Assembly (NCBI GenBank): GCA_029959085.1 | Contig: JARWIR010000003.1 | Location: 31,387,505 to 31,451,504, forward strand | Reading direction: 5' to 3' | From: Nemophila menziesii | Taxonomy: Eukaryota; Streptophyta; Magnoliopsida; Boraginales; Hydrophyllaceae | Length of the DNA: 64,000 bases | Shown: positions 24,451 to 34,929 of the stretch, piece after piece | Position numbering within the stretch: position 1 is the stretch's first letter | Layout of the letters: each line of letters starts with the position of its first letter | Program-made: the position numbers and the translations under genes | The notes under the pieces: model-generated | The model's input: the letters and a program-made list of their open reading frames with translations, nothing else | What the model was told of the DNA's origin: nothing | The model's database searches: none

Positions 24451-27400
24451 TTAGCCTATCCCCATAGGGGACAAATCAAGGCTTAACAGTTTAACAAGTC
24501 TAGTTGGGAAGGGATTTGCACAAAAGTCATAAGACTCACCTAAGGGCAAATTTTTGCAAACCCAATCCGCTATTCTATTTCCATCTCTTTTTACAAACGA
24601 AAAAGATGGATTACATAATTCAGAAATAAAGTAAATACTTCTAACTAAATTCGCAATACAAGGAGAAGAGAAAGGAAAATTGCTAATCAATGGCTCCATG
24701 AGAGTGAGGTTATCATTTTCCACTATACAGTGGAAGTTGTTGAGCTCTTTAGCCCATAGACAGGCTTTTAGAACCCCTAGACCTTCAGCCTCCAAGCAAT
24801 TATCAGCACGAATTCTCCACCCTTGACATCGAAGCACTTGTCCTTTATAATCCCTGGCAACACACGCAATATTGGAACCATTTTTAGTATACGATGCATC
24901 ACAGTTAATTTTTATAGAGTTTTTTGAGGGAGGTATCCATTTACTAGCTAACTTATGCTCTCGTAATGGAGAGTTAGCTGTTATATTACACCCCTTCATG
25001 GGATGAGTTTGTATTCCCTTCAGTTTATTATTAACATCATAAGGGTTTTTTATACCTTTCTCAGCCTTGTTCTTAATTTCCATTTGGTTTTCCCACATAT
25101 TTCCATTTATTCTATTATCTGCGCATTCAAGCTGTTCTTTCCAAGTGTTTTCAGCTTTTCTTATAGTATTCATAGGGTCCAATTTAGTATTATTAAAAAT
25201 ATAGGCATTTCTATCCTTCCAAATGTGCCATGCTAAAATACATATTCTTTCAACCGGGTATATAAAATTACTACTTGATTTTTTCAAATCCTTTAATACT
25301 TCAGCCATCCAGACATCCAATTTCTTGGAGTGGTTGCTGATTTTTAACGAAAGAGGTGAAGCTAGCCACGTGGCTCGTGCCCAATCACAATCAAACAAAA
25401 TATGCTCCACATTCTCAATGTTTTTATTGCAGATAATACATAAGCTTGTATCTCTACACTTTCTTAAGAATAGATTTTCCGAAGTTGGTAACACATTTTT
25501 TATTGCCTTCCAAATAAAATTCTTAATTTTGGGGGGCGTTTTCATATTCCAGATAGCCTTCCAAACCACAGGGTCAGTAGTGTGTGAAGTAGATGGTTTG
25601 GATGGCTTCTTAATTTCATTCTCTTTAATTTTTTCAGAAATTAAGTGGTGGTAGCATTCCTTAACCGAGAATAGTCCATTAGGACTAAGGGTCCAAGTTA
25701 GTCTATCACTACTTTTAACAAGAGGTATAAATGTTTTCCTAATAATTTCATAATCCATTGAGTTAAAGTTCTTTTTAACTTTCTCTAAATCCCATCTTCT
25801 TTCCTCATGGTAGAATAAATCTTTTAGTTTAGTAATATTGTTGTCCTTAGGCTTTGTAACATTTAAATTCGATGAGAGCCAAGTATCAATTTGGGGATTT
25901 ATACTCTCTCCATCCCCAATTTTCCATTTTAAATGGTTTTTTATAGCATCTCTTCCTACTAAAAGACTTCTCCATCCCCAAGATGATTTACTACCTAATT
26001 TTGCGTGGAGAAAGTGATCATTTGGAAAATATTTTCCTTTTAATAATTTATAAAGAAGTGACTCTTTTTTTTCAAGTAGATTCCAAGCTTGTTTAGCAAG
26101 TAAAGCCACATTCATAGTGTTTAGGTCTCTATAGCCCAAACCTCCACTAAATTTACTATAGGTTAAATTTTGCCATTTGGTCCAGTGAATACCCTTATTA
26201 GACTTATTTTCCCACCAGAATTTAGCAATTACTTTTGTAATTATATCACATATTTTCTTAGGCAACAAGAAAGAGGACATAAAATAATTTGGTATACTTT
26301 GTAAAACTGATTTTATTAGGATTTCTTTTCCTGCTTCCGAGAGAAAAAGATTTTTCCAGTTTTGGGTTTTTTTTATAGCTTTCTCAATAAGGCAGGTTAA
26401 TTCTCTCACTTTCGATCTACCCCAATCCGTGGGTAGGCCTAGATATGGGCCAAGATTATTAGTAATATTCATATTTACCCTAGAAGCGAAAATATGTTGA
26501 ATATAATGGGGTGTATTAGCACTAAACTTCACCCCACATTTATTCAAATTTAATGTAAGTCCTGTTGAGAACCCAAATTTCGTAATTATATCATTAAAGC
26601 TATTTGTATCTTTGTGGTTTGCTTTAAGAAAGAAAACGCTATCATCAGCAAATAATAGATGAGTTAAAGAGGGACCATTTCTAGAGATTTGAATACCATC
26701 AAGTAGATCATTTTCAATTTTATTTTGAATCAAATCATTTAAAGTTTGGGTGATAAGGCAAAAGATGAGAGGGGACAAGGGGTCCCCTTGTCTTAAACCC
26801 CTTTGGGGTTTATTAAGTTTATTAGGCTGCCCATTGATCAAGATTGAGTATGAGACAGTGGTTATACAATTCATAATTTTTTTAATCCAAATTGGGTCAA
26901 AACCGAGTTTTTCCATGAGTTTTTGTAGAAAGTCCCATTCTACAAACTCATATGCTTTTTGTAAATCAGCTTTTATAATCATACTATAATTTTTTGAGTT
27001 TCTCTTTTCTTTTAAATAGGTGCATACTTCATGGGTAATATAAGTGTTTTCTTGTATGCCTCTACCTGGGATAAAGGCAGTTTGTGTATCACTTACTATT
27101 GTATTCATAAAGGGTTGTAGCCTATTGACTAAAAGCCTCGCAATTATTTTGTAGATAAAATTAGAAACACTTATGGGCCTATATTGCTTTATAGTACCAG
27201 GTTTTTGTACTTTAGGAATGAGTGATATAAATGTATGGTTAAGATATTCAAGACTACCATTATTATACCAAAAATCATTAATTATTTTTATAACATCCAA
27301 TTTAATAATTGTCCAGTAGTTCTTATAAAAGAAGCCAGGGTAGCCATCTGGACCTGGAGCCTTAAAGGCTCCTAGTTCAGAGACTGCCAACTCCACCTCA

Positions 27401-28716
27401 TTTATAAGGATAGGCTTAAGAAGAATCTCATTCATAGTTTTAGTAACCTTTGGCTTGATAATCTTTAAAATAGGTTCAAAATTCCGAGGGCCCACTGAGT
27501 TATATATATTATTAAAGTAATCAAGAATATTTTGATTTACCTCATTTTGATTGTTAAGCCAAATGCCCTGGTCATTCATAATGGTTGAAATTTTATTATA
27601 GTACCTTCTTTCTTTAGTAGCAGCATGAAAGAAGGAAGTATTTCTATCCCCTTTTTTTAACCAAGTTATTCTAGATCTAGCTGCCCAGAATTCTTCTTCT
27701 ATTTTCCAAAGGGTCTCAATTTCTTTTACAATAAAATTATATTCATCTTTATCAGTATCATTATTACATTTACTATTGGTAATCACTTTCAATTTTTCCA
27801 TATACTGATCAATTTTTTGTTTAGTATTTTTAAATTTTCTTTTACTCCAGACAATCAGGATTCTTTTGCACATGTTAAGCTTGGTCAGTAGGTTACCTTT
27901 AGATATAGTATTAATGGTATTCCTTGATTTCCAAACATTTTCTATAATATTTAAACATTCTTTTTCTTCTACCCAAAAATTCTCAAAGTAGAATCTTTTA
28001 TATTTCTTATCATTGTTTACCTCAAGGTGGAGTATTAAGGGGCTATGGTCAGAGCCCACAGCTGGAAGAGCATTGACCCAAGCATTTGGGAACAGGTCAG
28101 ACCAATTCTTATCATTCAAACTTCTGTCCAGTAACATTTTAATAAGTTTATCCTTGTTTCTTCTATTAGACCAAGTAAAGGCACAGCCTTTATTGTCTAA
28201 TTGCATAAGTTCAAGGTTTTTAATAAAATTGTTGAATTTCTTCATATTTTTCTTTTTACAAATGTTACCTCCAATTTTTTCACCCGAATTTCTAATTAGA
28301 TTAAAATCGCCTATAAGATTCCAAGCCAAGTTATTGTTAGGCTTACAAAGTTTAATATTTTCCAGGCAATGGTCTTTATTATTATCTAAGGGAGAGCCAT
28401 AGATAAATGTTGATCTGAACTTAGTGCCATCCAATTTTTCAATTTCACAGTTGATAAAATTTTCACATTTACTAAGGACTTTAATATTGTCTTTATTAAT
28501 AGCAAATATAGCCAATCCCCCACTTAAACCTATGGGTTCCACAGTAGTAATAAGGGACATACGAAGGGGCTTTTCAAGTTTTTTAAGAACAGAGAAGGAA
28601 TTTTTAGTTTCAGAGAGAAAAATTACCTCTGGGTGATATCTATTACGGATATCTATGAGGGTCTGGACCGTCAGGGGTGTGCCAATCCCCTGAACGTTCC
28701 AGCTTAGGTGTATCAT
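24451..28716 (-). CDS. LINE-4 ORF2 polyprotein, intact (EN-RT-zf-RVT-RNase H)
   Basis: A 1421-aa non-LTR retrotransposon polyprotein. The apurinic-like endonuclease (about residues 1-230) has WNVQG, SETKN, GDFN at 136-139 and SDHS at 222-225. RT (about 420-760) has [32 protein letters not shown] and catalytic FADD at 689-692. A zf-RVT module has CIIC at 1093-1096 followed by EHILFDC. RNase H (about 1268-1400) shows all four acidic positions: CDAS (Asp 1273), EAEG, ENDN and IADW. It ends in MGIG. The start ATG overlaps the ORF1 stop as ATGA, which favours re-initiation. Every canonical catalytic residue I can check is present. Antisense ORFs in the region are shadows. Confidence 0.95.
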   Translation of the reverse strand: MIHLSWNVQGIGTPLTVQTLIDIRNRYHPEVIFLSETKNSFSVLKKLEKPLRMSLITTVEPIGLSGGLAIFAINKDNIKVLSKCENFINCEIEKLDGTKFRSTFIYGSPLDNNKDHCLENIKLCKPNNNLAWNLIGDFNLIRNSGEKIGGNICKKKNMKKFNNFIKNLELMQLDNKGCAFTWSNRRNKDKLIKMLLDRSLNDKNWSDLFPNAWVNALPAVGSDHSPLILHLEVNNDKKYKRFYFENFWVEEKECLNIIENVWKSRNTINTISKGNLLTKLNMCKRILIVWSKRKFKNTKQKIDQYMEKLKVITNSKCNNDTDKDEYNFIVKEIETLWKIEEEFWAARSRITWLKKGDRNTSFFHAATKERRYYNKISTIMNDQGIWLNNQNEVNQNILDYFNNIYNSVGPRNFEPILKIIKPKVTKTMNEILLKPILINEVELAVSELGAFKAPGPDGYPGFFYKNYWTIIKLDVIKIINDFWYNNGSLEYLNHTFISLIPKVQKPGTIKQYRPISVSNFIYKIIARLLVNRLQPFMNTIVSDTQTAFIPGRGIQENTYITHEVCTYLKEKRNSKNYSMIIKADLQKAYEFVEWDFLQKLMEKLGFDPIWIKKIMNCITTVSYSILINGQPNKLNKPQRGLRQGDPLSPLIFCLITQTLNDLIQNKIENDLLDGIQISRNGPSLTHLLFADDSVFFLKANHKDTNSFNDIITKFGFSTGLTLNLNKCGVKFSANTPHYIQHIFASRVNMNITNNLGPYLGLPTDWGRSKVRELTCLIEKAIKKTQNWKNLFLSEAGKEILIKSVLQSIPNYFMSSFLLPKKICDIITKVIAKFWWENKSNKGIHWTKWQNLTYSKFSGGLGYRDLNTMNVALLAKQAWNLLEKKESLLYKLLKGKYFPNDHFLHAKLGSKSSWGWRSLLVGRDAIKNHLKWKIGDGESINPQIDTWLSSNLNVTKPKDNNITKLKDLFYHEERRWDLEKVKKNFNSMDYEIIRKTFIPLVKSSDRLTWTLSPNGLFSVKECYHHLISEKIKENEIKKPSKPSTSHTTDPVVWKAIWNMKTPPKIKNFIWKAIKNVLPTSENLFLRKCRDTSLCIICNKNIENVEHILFDCDWARATWLASPLSLKISNHSKKLDVWMAEVLKDLKKSSSNFIYPVERICILAWHIWKDRNAYIFNNTKLDPMNTIRKAENTWKEQLECADNRINGNMWENQMEIKNKAEKGIKNPYDVNNKLKGIQTHPMKGCNITANSPLREHKLASKWIPPSKNSIKINCDASYTKNGSNIACVARDYKGQVLRCQGWRIRADNCLEAEGLGVLKACLWAKELNNFHCIVENDNLTLMEPLISNFPFSSPCIANLVRSIYFISELCNPSFSFVKRDGNRIADWVCKNLPLGESYDFCANPFPTRLVKLLSLDLSPMGIG

Positions 28717-29415
28717 TGTACTTGGTGGGATTGATTACGGTCAATCCCGCAAACCTCACCTTCTTCAGTATGTTGTTCATCCAGTAGAGATATAGAGTTA
28801 CCTTCAGATTCCGTGCACGTATCTACTCCATTTGTTACTTGATTTTTTGCAATCGATCGTTGATTCCAAATCTTAATACGCCTATTCTTTTCCGAAAAGG
28901 CTTTCTTTTCCTTTTGCCTTCTGCTTTTATTAGATAGAGAGATTCTAGAATCGAACATCTCTTCATCCTCACTTTCATATTCCGATGTAATGAGTGATGT
29001 TTTAATTTTTGTGCTAGTGTGGTTTGGGTTTTCAGACAGTGAGAGAGGATAAGATTGAGAGATGTTGTCATTGGAAGGTTGACGTTCTAACTGGTTGAGT
29101 GGAGGAGGTGGTGGGGTGGTGGTTGTGGAGTGAGGTGGTGTAGCGGGGAGGTTAGGGTTAACGATTGGGATCGGGGTAGCTGAGAAGTGGTTTGGGATTA
29201 GGTTAGAGATCGGGGTTTGATTAGGGTCAATAAAGGGTAAGGTGGGTGTTGGGTTAAGGGTTTGGGTGTTTGTTACTTGGGTGTTTAGTAAATGGGTTGC
29301 CCCGTCAGAGGGTGGGCTCTTGTTAATAGAAATTGGGCTTTTATAATCGGGTGTTGGACCCCCTTGATTTGGGCTTGGGAAGGACCCGAATGAAATATCA
29401 TTTATATCAACGGTT
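28713..29415 (-). pseudogene. LINE-4 ORF1, 5'-truncated C-terminal part
   Basis: One frame is open from about 29415 to the stop at 28713-28715. It encodes a Pro/Thr/Asn-rich stretch (for example TTTTPPPPPLNQ), then an acidic segment (EYESEDEE), then a basic one (NKSRRQKEKKAF). An upstream TGA near 29420 closes the frame, and no Met precedes the Pro-rich part. The DUF4283 and CCHC domains expected N-terminally are missing. The stop overlaps the ORF2 start. Confidence 0.65.
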
Positions 29416-29465
29416 CAAGAAAAAACTAATTTGTTGGCCTCCAAAAGTGTGGGTAAAAAATAAAA

Positions 29466-30109
29466 AAAAAATATATTTACCTTTACCGACCGTCATAAGA
29501 GTCGGTAGAGGTTTGCAAATAATTTTGAGCGCCCTTTTATTTTTCACCTTATGACTTTTCTCATTTCGACTTTTAGATCCTTACCATCGACAACTGTTCT
29601 TTATACCTTAATAGCGACCGTATCGATGGTTGCTAAAGAGTCTGTGATATTTTATAAACCAAACCGCATCTCACTCGAATACTACTTCAATAAAAAAACC
29701 TCTCCTACAAAGCATATGTGGATCCATGAGTCCATTAGCCGAAGCTTCCTCGTCGCCCCATTGCCGGAGTTTTGTCACCCCATTTTCCTGACCACCTCAC
29801 CACTTTGTCGCGTCACCACGCTCGCCGTCCCACCACCATCATCGCCTCACCTTCGTCTTCGTACCTTCAGCACCGTCATTTTTCCGTTTCTTACCCACCT
29901 TTGTCTTGTATTGTTCGGCAAATTCTATATTTTGATTTTACTACAATATATAGCTCAATTATTCTTTAAAACTTGTGATTCATATTATTTTTGTTTGGTG
30001 TATTTGTGGTGAGAATTTAATGTGAGTTTAAATTGTTTGTATAGGAGAATATTAGCTAATTTTGTATTTTAGTGTCTTATAAGGGTTTATTTGTGCAATG
30101 TTTAATTTA
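29466..30109. other. CACTA-like subterminal hairpins, then unassigned DNA
   Basis: 29488-29630 holds hairpin-forming repeats similar in style to 24310-24350. The plus-strand ORF at 29551-30012 (153 codons) is rich in Pro/Ser/Leu without motifs and overlaps a CT-rich block at 29740-29900; I do not call it a gene. Confidence 0.35.
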
Positions 30110-30360
30110 GGGGCTTTAAAATACAACTAAATTATTTAGGATTTAAAAGTGTAATTATAACTTTTTTGTGGCTCAAAAGTCCAATTATAATTTTTACGGG
30201 CTTAAAAGTGCACAAATAATTGATAGGGGTTTAATTGTGAAATTAATATAAAACTAATAACTCTATAACTTAATAATGCAATTAATATAATAAAAATGAT
30301 ATGGGGACTAATAGTGAAAATAAAATAATAATATCAATTGTAGGAATTATTTATTTATTT
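30110..30360 (+). repeat. Degenerate 30-40 bp tandem repeat, left part
   Basis: Successive units share a gggcttaaaagtgcaatt-like core: ttaaaagtgtaattataa, ctcaaaagtccaattataat, cttaaaagtgcacaaataat, tttaattgtgaaattaat, cttaataatgcaattaat, actaatagtgaaaataaa. The pattern resumes at about 31917-32030 after repeat C. Confidence 0.55.
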
Positions 30361-30389
30361 GTTATAAAAATAAAAATCTAGGGATGGTG

Positions 30390-31312
30390 GGCCCAAAGGT
30401 GTGATAAAAAACGAATAATAAAAGCACACACATTTCTGGAAATCCACGAGAAACTCTCGGTAAGTACACGGATCCTTCTCAAGTAATAGTAAATAATCAA
30501 AAGTTTGTTCTCAGAGATTTAGGTAGTTAGCACAGACATGTATTTAATATAATCGTAGATGAATTTAGATGTTTCGATTAAAAGATAATAATACGGAAAT
30601 TTGTTTTGAATAATTAAATAATCACTCAGAATGCAAATGATAATAGCTTAGGGTCGCTAGTATGCACCTATCTTAAAAAGTCATTATTATAATTATAAGA
30701 GTGAATTGAGTATTATATAAGTAGTCGGGATTCTATAATCCTCCTAACTCCCGTCAGGGTAGCTTAGAAGGCAAACTCAACACTACTAGGGGACTTGGAT
30801 AAAGGGACCCTGCGCAATGATTGCTAAATAATTTCTAAGCCTAATGACTATCTAGTTAGGCAAGTCCGTCAGGACCACTACCGCACACTAGACGATTATG
30901 ATGTGTTTAACTCTCTAACACCCCCCTCCCCCCGCGCCCCAGGATGACAATATAGGCAATTTAGGTCAAATTAGAGGTGTATAGGCTCTAGAAGGTTTAA
31001 TTAAAAACAAGCATAATACAAGTATAAAGCCAGACTCAAATCAGTTAAAATAACAAAACAGTAGTCCAGCGTTTATATAGAATACTAACCCAAACTCTGA
31101 TACATTTAATGCGTTGTAAAATTAAATAATAAAATTTTAGATATATGGTTAAGCCAAAGATCTATAGATAATTACCCCAATTGTAGAGACATAGAGATGC
31201 AAAATTGATGTTGTGGTGCTCCAGCTCTGTTGCTTCCTCTCTAGGTCGACTTGCTCCTAAATTCTTGTAAAGGCTGCTCAATGGACTGGCAAGGACAAGA
31301 ATATATATATAT

Positions 31313-31366
<54 letters not shown>

Positions 31367-31915
31367 ATATTTTTTAGGTCATGGGCTAGGTTTTAGAGTC
31401 CTAATCCAACTCAAACACGTCTTCATTAGAAATTAGACTTGTTGTTCCATAGAGTTTCTAAAATTCATAACTCCTTCAATACAACTCCAAATCACGGACC
31501 GTTAGTGGACACACATTCCTAATTTAAAAACATAGCTGGATATAAAAGGGCTCCTCCAAGTTCTCTGTCAATTTTAGGCGGGATTGAAACAATTCACTTT
31601 CCAAATCTGGCCACAACTTTTTTAATTTCTAAAAATGGCTTCTTTAGTCCTTTAACTCATGGGTGTCGTCTTTGATCTTCTTTCTTATACTCCTTATCCG
31701 TGATTTGGTATCTAATATCATCATTGTACCTAAGAGCTTCAACTTTAACACATAACTTACACAAAAAATGCTCTAAAAGTAACAAACCTCCAAAACAAGG
31801 CAAGAAACGAGAAATAGGAAAATAATAAAGAAAAAATCTTAGCTAAGTACATAATAAACCTAAAATGATGTCTCGTGATTAGCTTATTCTATCACAAAAT
31901 ATGGAGACATCAAGG
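30390..31915 (+). repeat. Dispersed repeat C (CCGTCAGGGT family)
   Basis: Third copy, same order of landmarks: gtaagtacacggatcc near 30460, cccgtcagggtagcttag near 30752, gtccgtcaggacc near 30866, a CT-rich block near 31220, and a tail with aaaatgatgtctcgtg near 31862 followed by ggagacatca. In this copy tgatgtctc and gagacatca can pair as a 9-bp stem around a roughly 32-nt loop. It contains a (TA)n tract at 31302-31365, and it splits the degenerate tandem repeat. Confidence 0.7.
31302..31365. repeat. (TA)n microsatellite
   Basis: About 30 nearly uninterrupted TA units inside repeat C. The 61-codon ORF across it is an artefact. Confidence 0.95.
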
Positions 31916-31916
31916 G

Positions 31917-32030
31917 GGTCAATAATGCAATTAGTATTTAAGCAATAATATAAGGGGCTAATAGTGCAATCATAAAAATATTAATTATATGACTTAATGG
32001 TGAAATTAATATAGTTATGCTCCACACACT
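31917..32030 (+). repeat. Degenerate 30-40 bp tandem repeat, right part
   Basis: Continues the left part: gtcaataatgcaattagtat, gctaatagtgcaatcataaa, cttaatggtgaaattaatat. Confidence 0.55.
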
Positions 32031-33520
32031 TATATAGAAGATACATTGGGGTCCTTATATACTCCCACGAGGATCGCCAATAGATGAGCACTTACCGAGA
32101 GGTTTGCGATACATCTCCAAAATCACGAGTTATGTACTTGTAGGTACTATTTATAGCAGGTATCTCATGATTATGGCAGGGTGGATACAAACTTTAAGTC
32201 CACTATATTTTATTTTATGATTCTAGGACCCTTTTTCGTTCCCCAAATGCTAGCCCTGGATTTCCAAAAGAAGAAGCATCAAGTTATTTACTGGTGAAGG
32301 TTATTTATGCATTACGTAGGTGATCGTCACATGTATGTTGTTTATTGGTTTAGAGAACACCTCACCAAATGTCATAGACATACTACGTAGTTCAAATTAG
32401 ATACGATAATTGTATAACTGTACTGCGTCAAATACTTACTTCGATATGTTTTACAGGCTAATTTAATCGAATATGTGTGTTTGAAGAAGTTGAGTGTTCG
32501 AAGGTGCTCAATTATAAAAAAAATGAAGTTTTACCTTCAAATTGATTCTTCAAGGGCTAGTCATACCTGATTAGTCCATGTGTAAAACAAAATGAAAAAA
32601 AAGTATATCATTAATTGCACGATTGGTCTCTGTTATGCAAAATAGACAAAATGGAAATAATAAAATTCCTCAACACATACTATCAAGATTTTTGCCCGTA
32701 AGATACGTGCAAATCTCAAAACTCAACTCAATTTGTGCATATAACATCATCACATCCTCAAATTGTACCCATGATAATAGATTTGGGATATAGTAAAATT
32801 AAATAATTTAATTTTCTAACTTTTGTAATTATATTTGATTTTAAATTTTGTAAGACTTAATGTTTTTTTTAAATAGGATTTATTTACCTTGTTTGCAAAA
32901 TCTGTTCTAAAATTTTGTTATTCGGGCTTAATTTGTGGCATTATTTAGTATTAGGTAAAACCCGTGTATAAAAACGCTCAAGAAAAATTTGTTTCGTTGA
33001 CAAGAATCGAAAGATTCCCTGGATAAAAGTCAACGTAAAGGTTAAGGTTATTTGCTCGTCAAGGTCAATGTTAAGGTTAAGTTTAGGTTAAAGTTTGTTC
33101 CATTAACAGAATTCAACACAAGATCCACGGGGTGAAAGTTAGATATTCTAACCGTTGAGACGTAAATCCAACATGATACATTTAGATCTATAGTTGAGTG
33201 ATTTAAGAGTCCTAAAAGATCATGTCTGTTTTTTATCAAACGAATTTGGGCCGCTTGAAAAGATATGTTTTACAATGCATATATACATTATATAAAATAG
33301 GAACCTAAAACTAATAGATATTATAGGAGTTTAAGACCAAAAACTTTCTAGATCCGGCCTAATAAAAGATGAATTATCTTTTTTGGTATTTTTTTATATA
33401 CGAGAAGGATTATTTGAAGAAAAATAAAATAGAAAAATATTTTCATATTTGATGGTCTAATACCAATTGTATTATGACACACATTATATATTTATGTCAT
33501 GTAAAAACTAATTATAAACT
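32031..33520. other. No gene recognised
   Basis: AT-rich. A short run of aaggttaag-type direct repeats lies at 33030-33095. No supported gene or element boundary. Confidence 0.4.
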
Positions 33521-33524
33521 TCTT

Positions 33525-33745
33525 TTGTTCTAAAAAGGTTGTCACATTTGCTTTTACATACAAATTAAGAAATGTAATTTATTATTCATATGATTATTAA
33601 AATGTTGTCCATAAAATGTCTTGATTTTTTGAATATTATTAGAAACATATATTATAATATTTAATTAGAGATGAAAGTGGTATAAAGAAGATTTTTTTTT
33701 TAAAAGTAACAATTTTATTAGAATAACTATAAATGATAATTTTTT
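33525..33745 (+). mobile_element. Degenerate Stowaway-like MITE
   Basis: Shares a diagnostic internal stretch with the complete Stowaway at 35129-35383: gctttta(c)acaaattaagaaatgt, then tgtccataaaatgtcttga. The terminal ctccctccg ends are eroded. Confidence 0.55.
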
Positions 33746-33781
33746 ATAAATGGAGAAAATAACTAATTAATTAATCTAATG

Positions 33782-34475
33782 CAGGGGTGGAAATCGGAAG
33801 GAACAGATCGGAAAAGGTATTTCGGAAAATTTTCAATTTTTTTCGGAATAGATTTTTTCCATTCCAATTCCGTTCCTATTTTTCGTAACTGGAAAAAAAA
33901 GTTCCGAATTCGGAAATTTCGGAACATTTGGTTCGGAAATTTCAAAATTTTTAGTTCGGAAATTTCGGAATTTTTGGTTCAGAATTTAGGAAATTTTAAT
34001 TCGGAAATTGCATAGCCAAGCCATGTTGACGATGGTGTAGAATGATCCACAAATGCCTGCTATTTTCTTGTGCAGAAGAGAGGATTGGCGGGAAGGCAGG
34101 ACGGTGAGACCTAAGGCAGAGATGGATTTTAAGTTTTATCATGTTTCATTTTTATTTTTTTCCGAACATGAAGAAAATGTTTTATTGTTTTTCAACGTTT
34201 ACTTTTTTTTTTCCTTTTTCTTTTTCTTTATCATACTATTTATTATTATTAATATATAAAATATAAAATTGTATATATAATTCGGAAATAAAATCGGATC
34301 AGAAATTCCGGAAAATTCATAAATTTTTACGTAGTTCCAATTCGATCCTATTTTTTGGAAAATCGGAAATCGGAATTTCGGAATTTCAGAATCTTAAAAA
34401 TCTGTTCCGAAATCGGAATTTTTGGATCGGAAAAGTCAGAAATCGGAATTTTCGGATCCGATTTCCACCCCTAAA
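33782..34475. mobile_element. hAT-like MITE carrying a foreign segment
   Basis: Starts caggggtggaaatcgg and ends ccgatttccaccccta, inverted complements over about 15 bp. Flanked by atctaatg (33774-33781) and ttctaatg (34476-34483), a 7-of-8 match to the 8-bp duplication expected of hAT elements. The arms are full of ttcggaa-type short repeats. The middle (34016-34250) resembles 41555-41800 and is not part of the TIR pattern. The small ORFs inside are repeat artefacts. Confidence 0.7.
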
Positions 34476-34929
34476 TTCTAATGACATGTTTTAATATAAT
34501 TAATGGTTATGATTAGTAAAATATACAGAAAATATTATTTGACAAAAAGAAAAGTATACGGGAAGGATTACATTATTAAGGATTCACGGTAAAAAGATAA
34601 TCACATGGCACGACATAAAACAATTACAATAGAGCTAAATAGAAGAGAATATCTTAGCAAATCTATGATTCCGGAACCTTAGATCTCTAAAGAATTTAAA
34701 GGATCCTTATTATCGACACCTTATTCTGCAATATCTATGTGAACTGCTAAAAATCTATCTCCAAAATACAGTATGTCATAAACATAATTACGGAATATCT
34801 GCTAACATGTGTTTGGATTTTTCTTTATATTCTATAAATGCCTAATGATGGTATAAATTATGACCAATCTTCAAGTAATATTAATCAGAAAAAGAAAAAA
34901 AACTATTTTGCAATTAATCAACGAGTCCC

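Larger units (their letters stand above)
24393..29465 (-). mobile_element. LINE-4: L1-type LINE with intact ORF2
   Basis: Minus-strand LINE. T-run at 24393-24406 marks its 3' tail. ORF2 is fully open; ORF1 keeps only its C-terminal linker, with no DUF4283 or knuckle, so the copy is 5' truncated near 29415-29465. No exact target-site duplication was found. The intact 4.27-kb frame implies that this is the youngest large element here. It cannot supply its own complete ORF1. Confidence 0.85.

Noticed and set aside
25003..28636. Plus-strand ORFs inside LINE-4
   Set aside because: Antisense of the intact ORF2.
24385..29480. TSD for LINE-4
   Set aside because: The left flank gctagaagta has only a poor match (gctaaagagt near 29630); not significant.
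29551..30012. 153-codon plus-strand ORF
   Set aside because: Biased composition, overlapping frames, no motif, lies in CACTA-like/CT-rich non-coding DNA.
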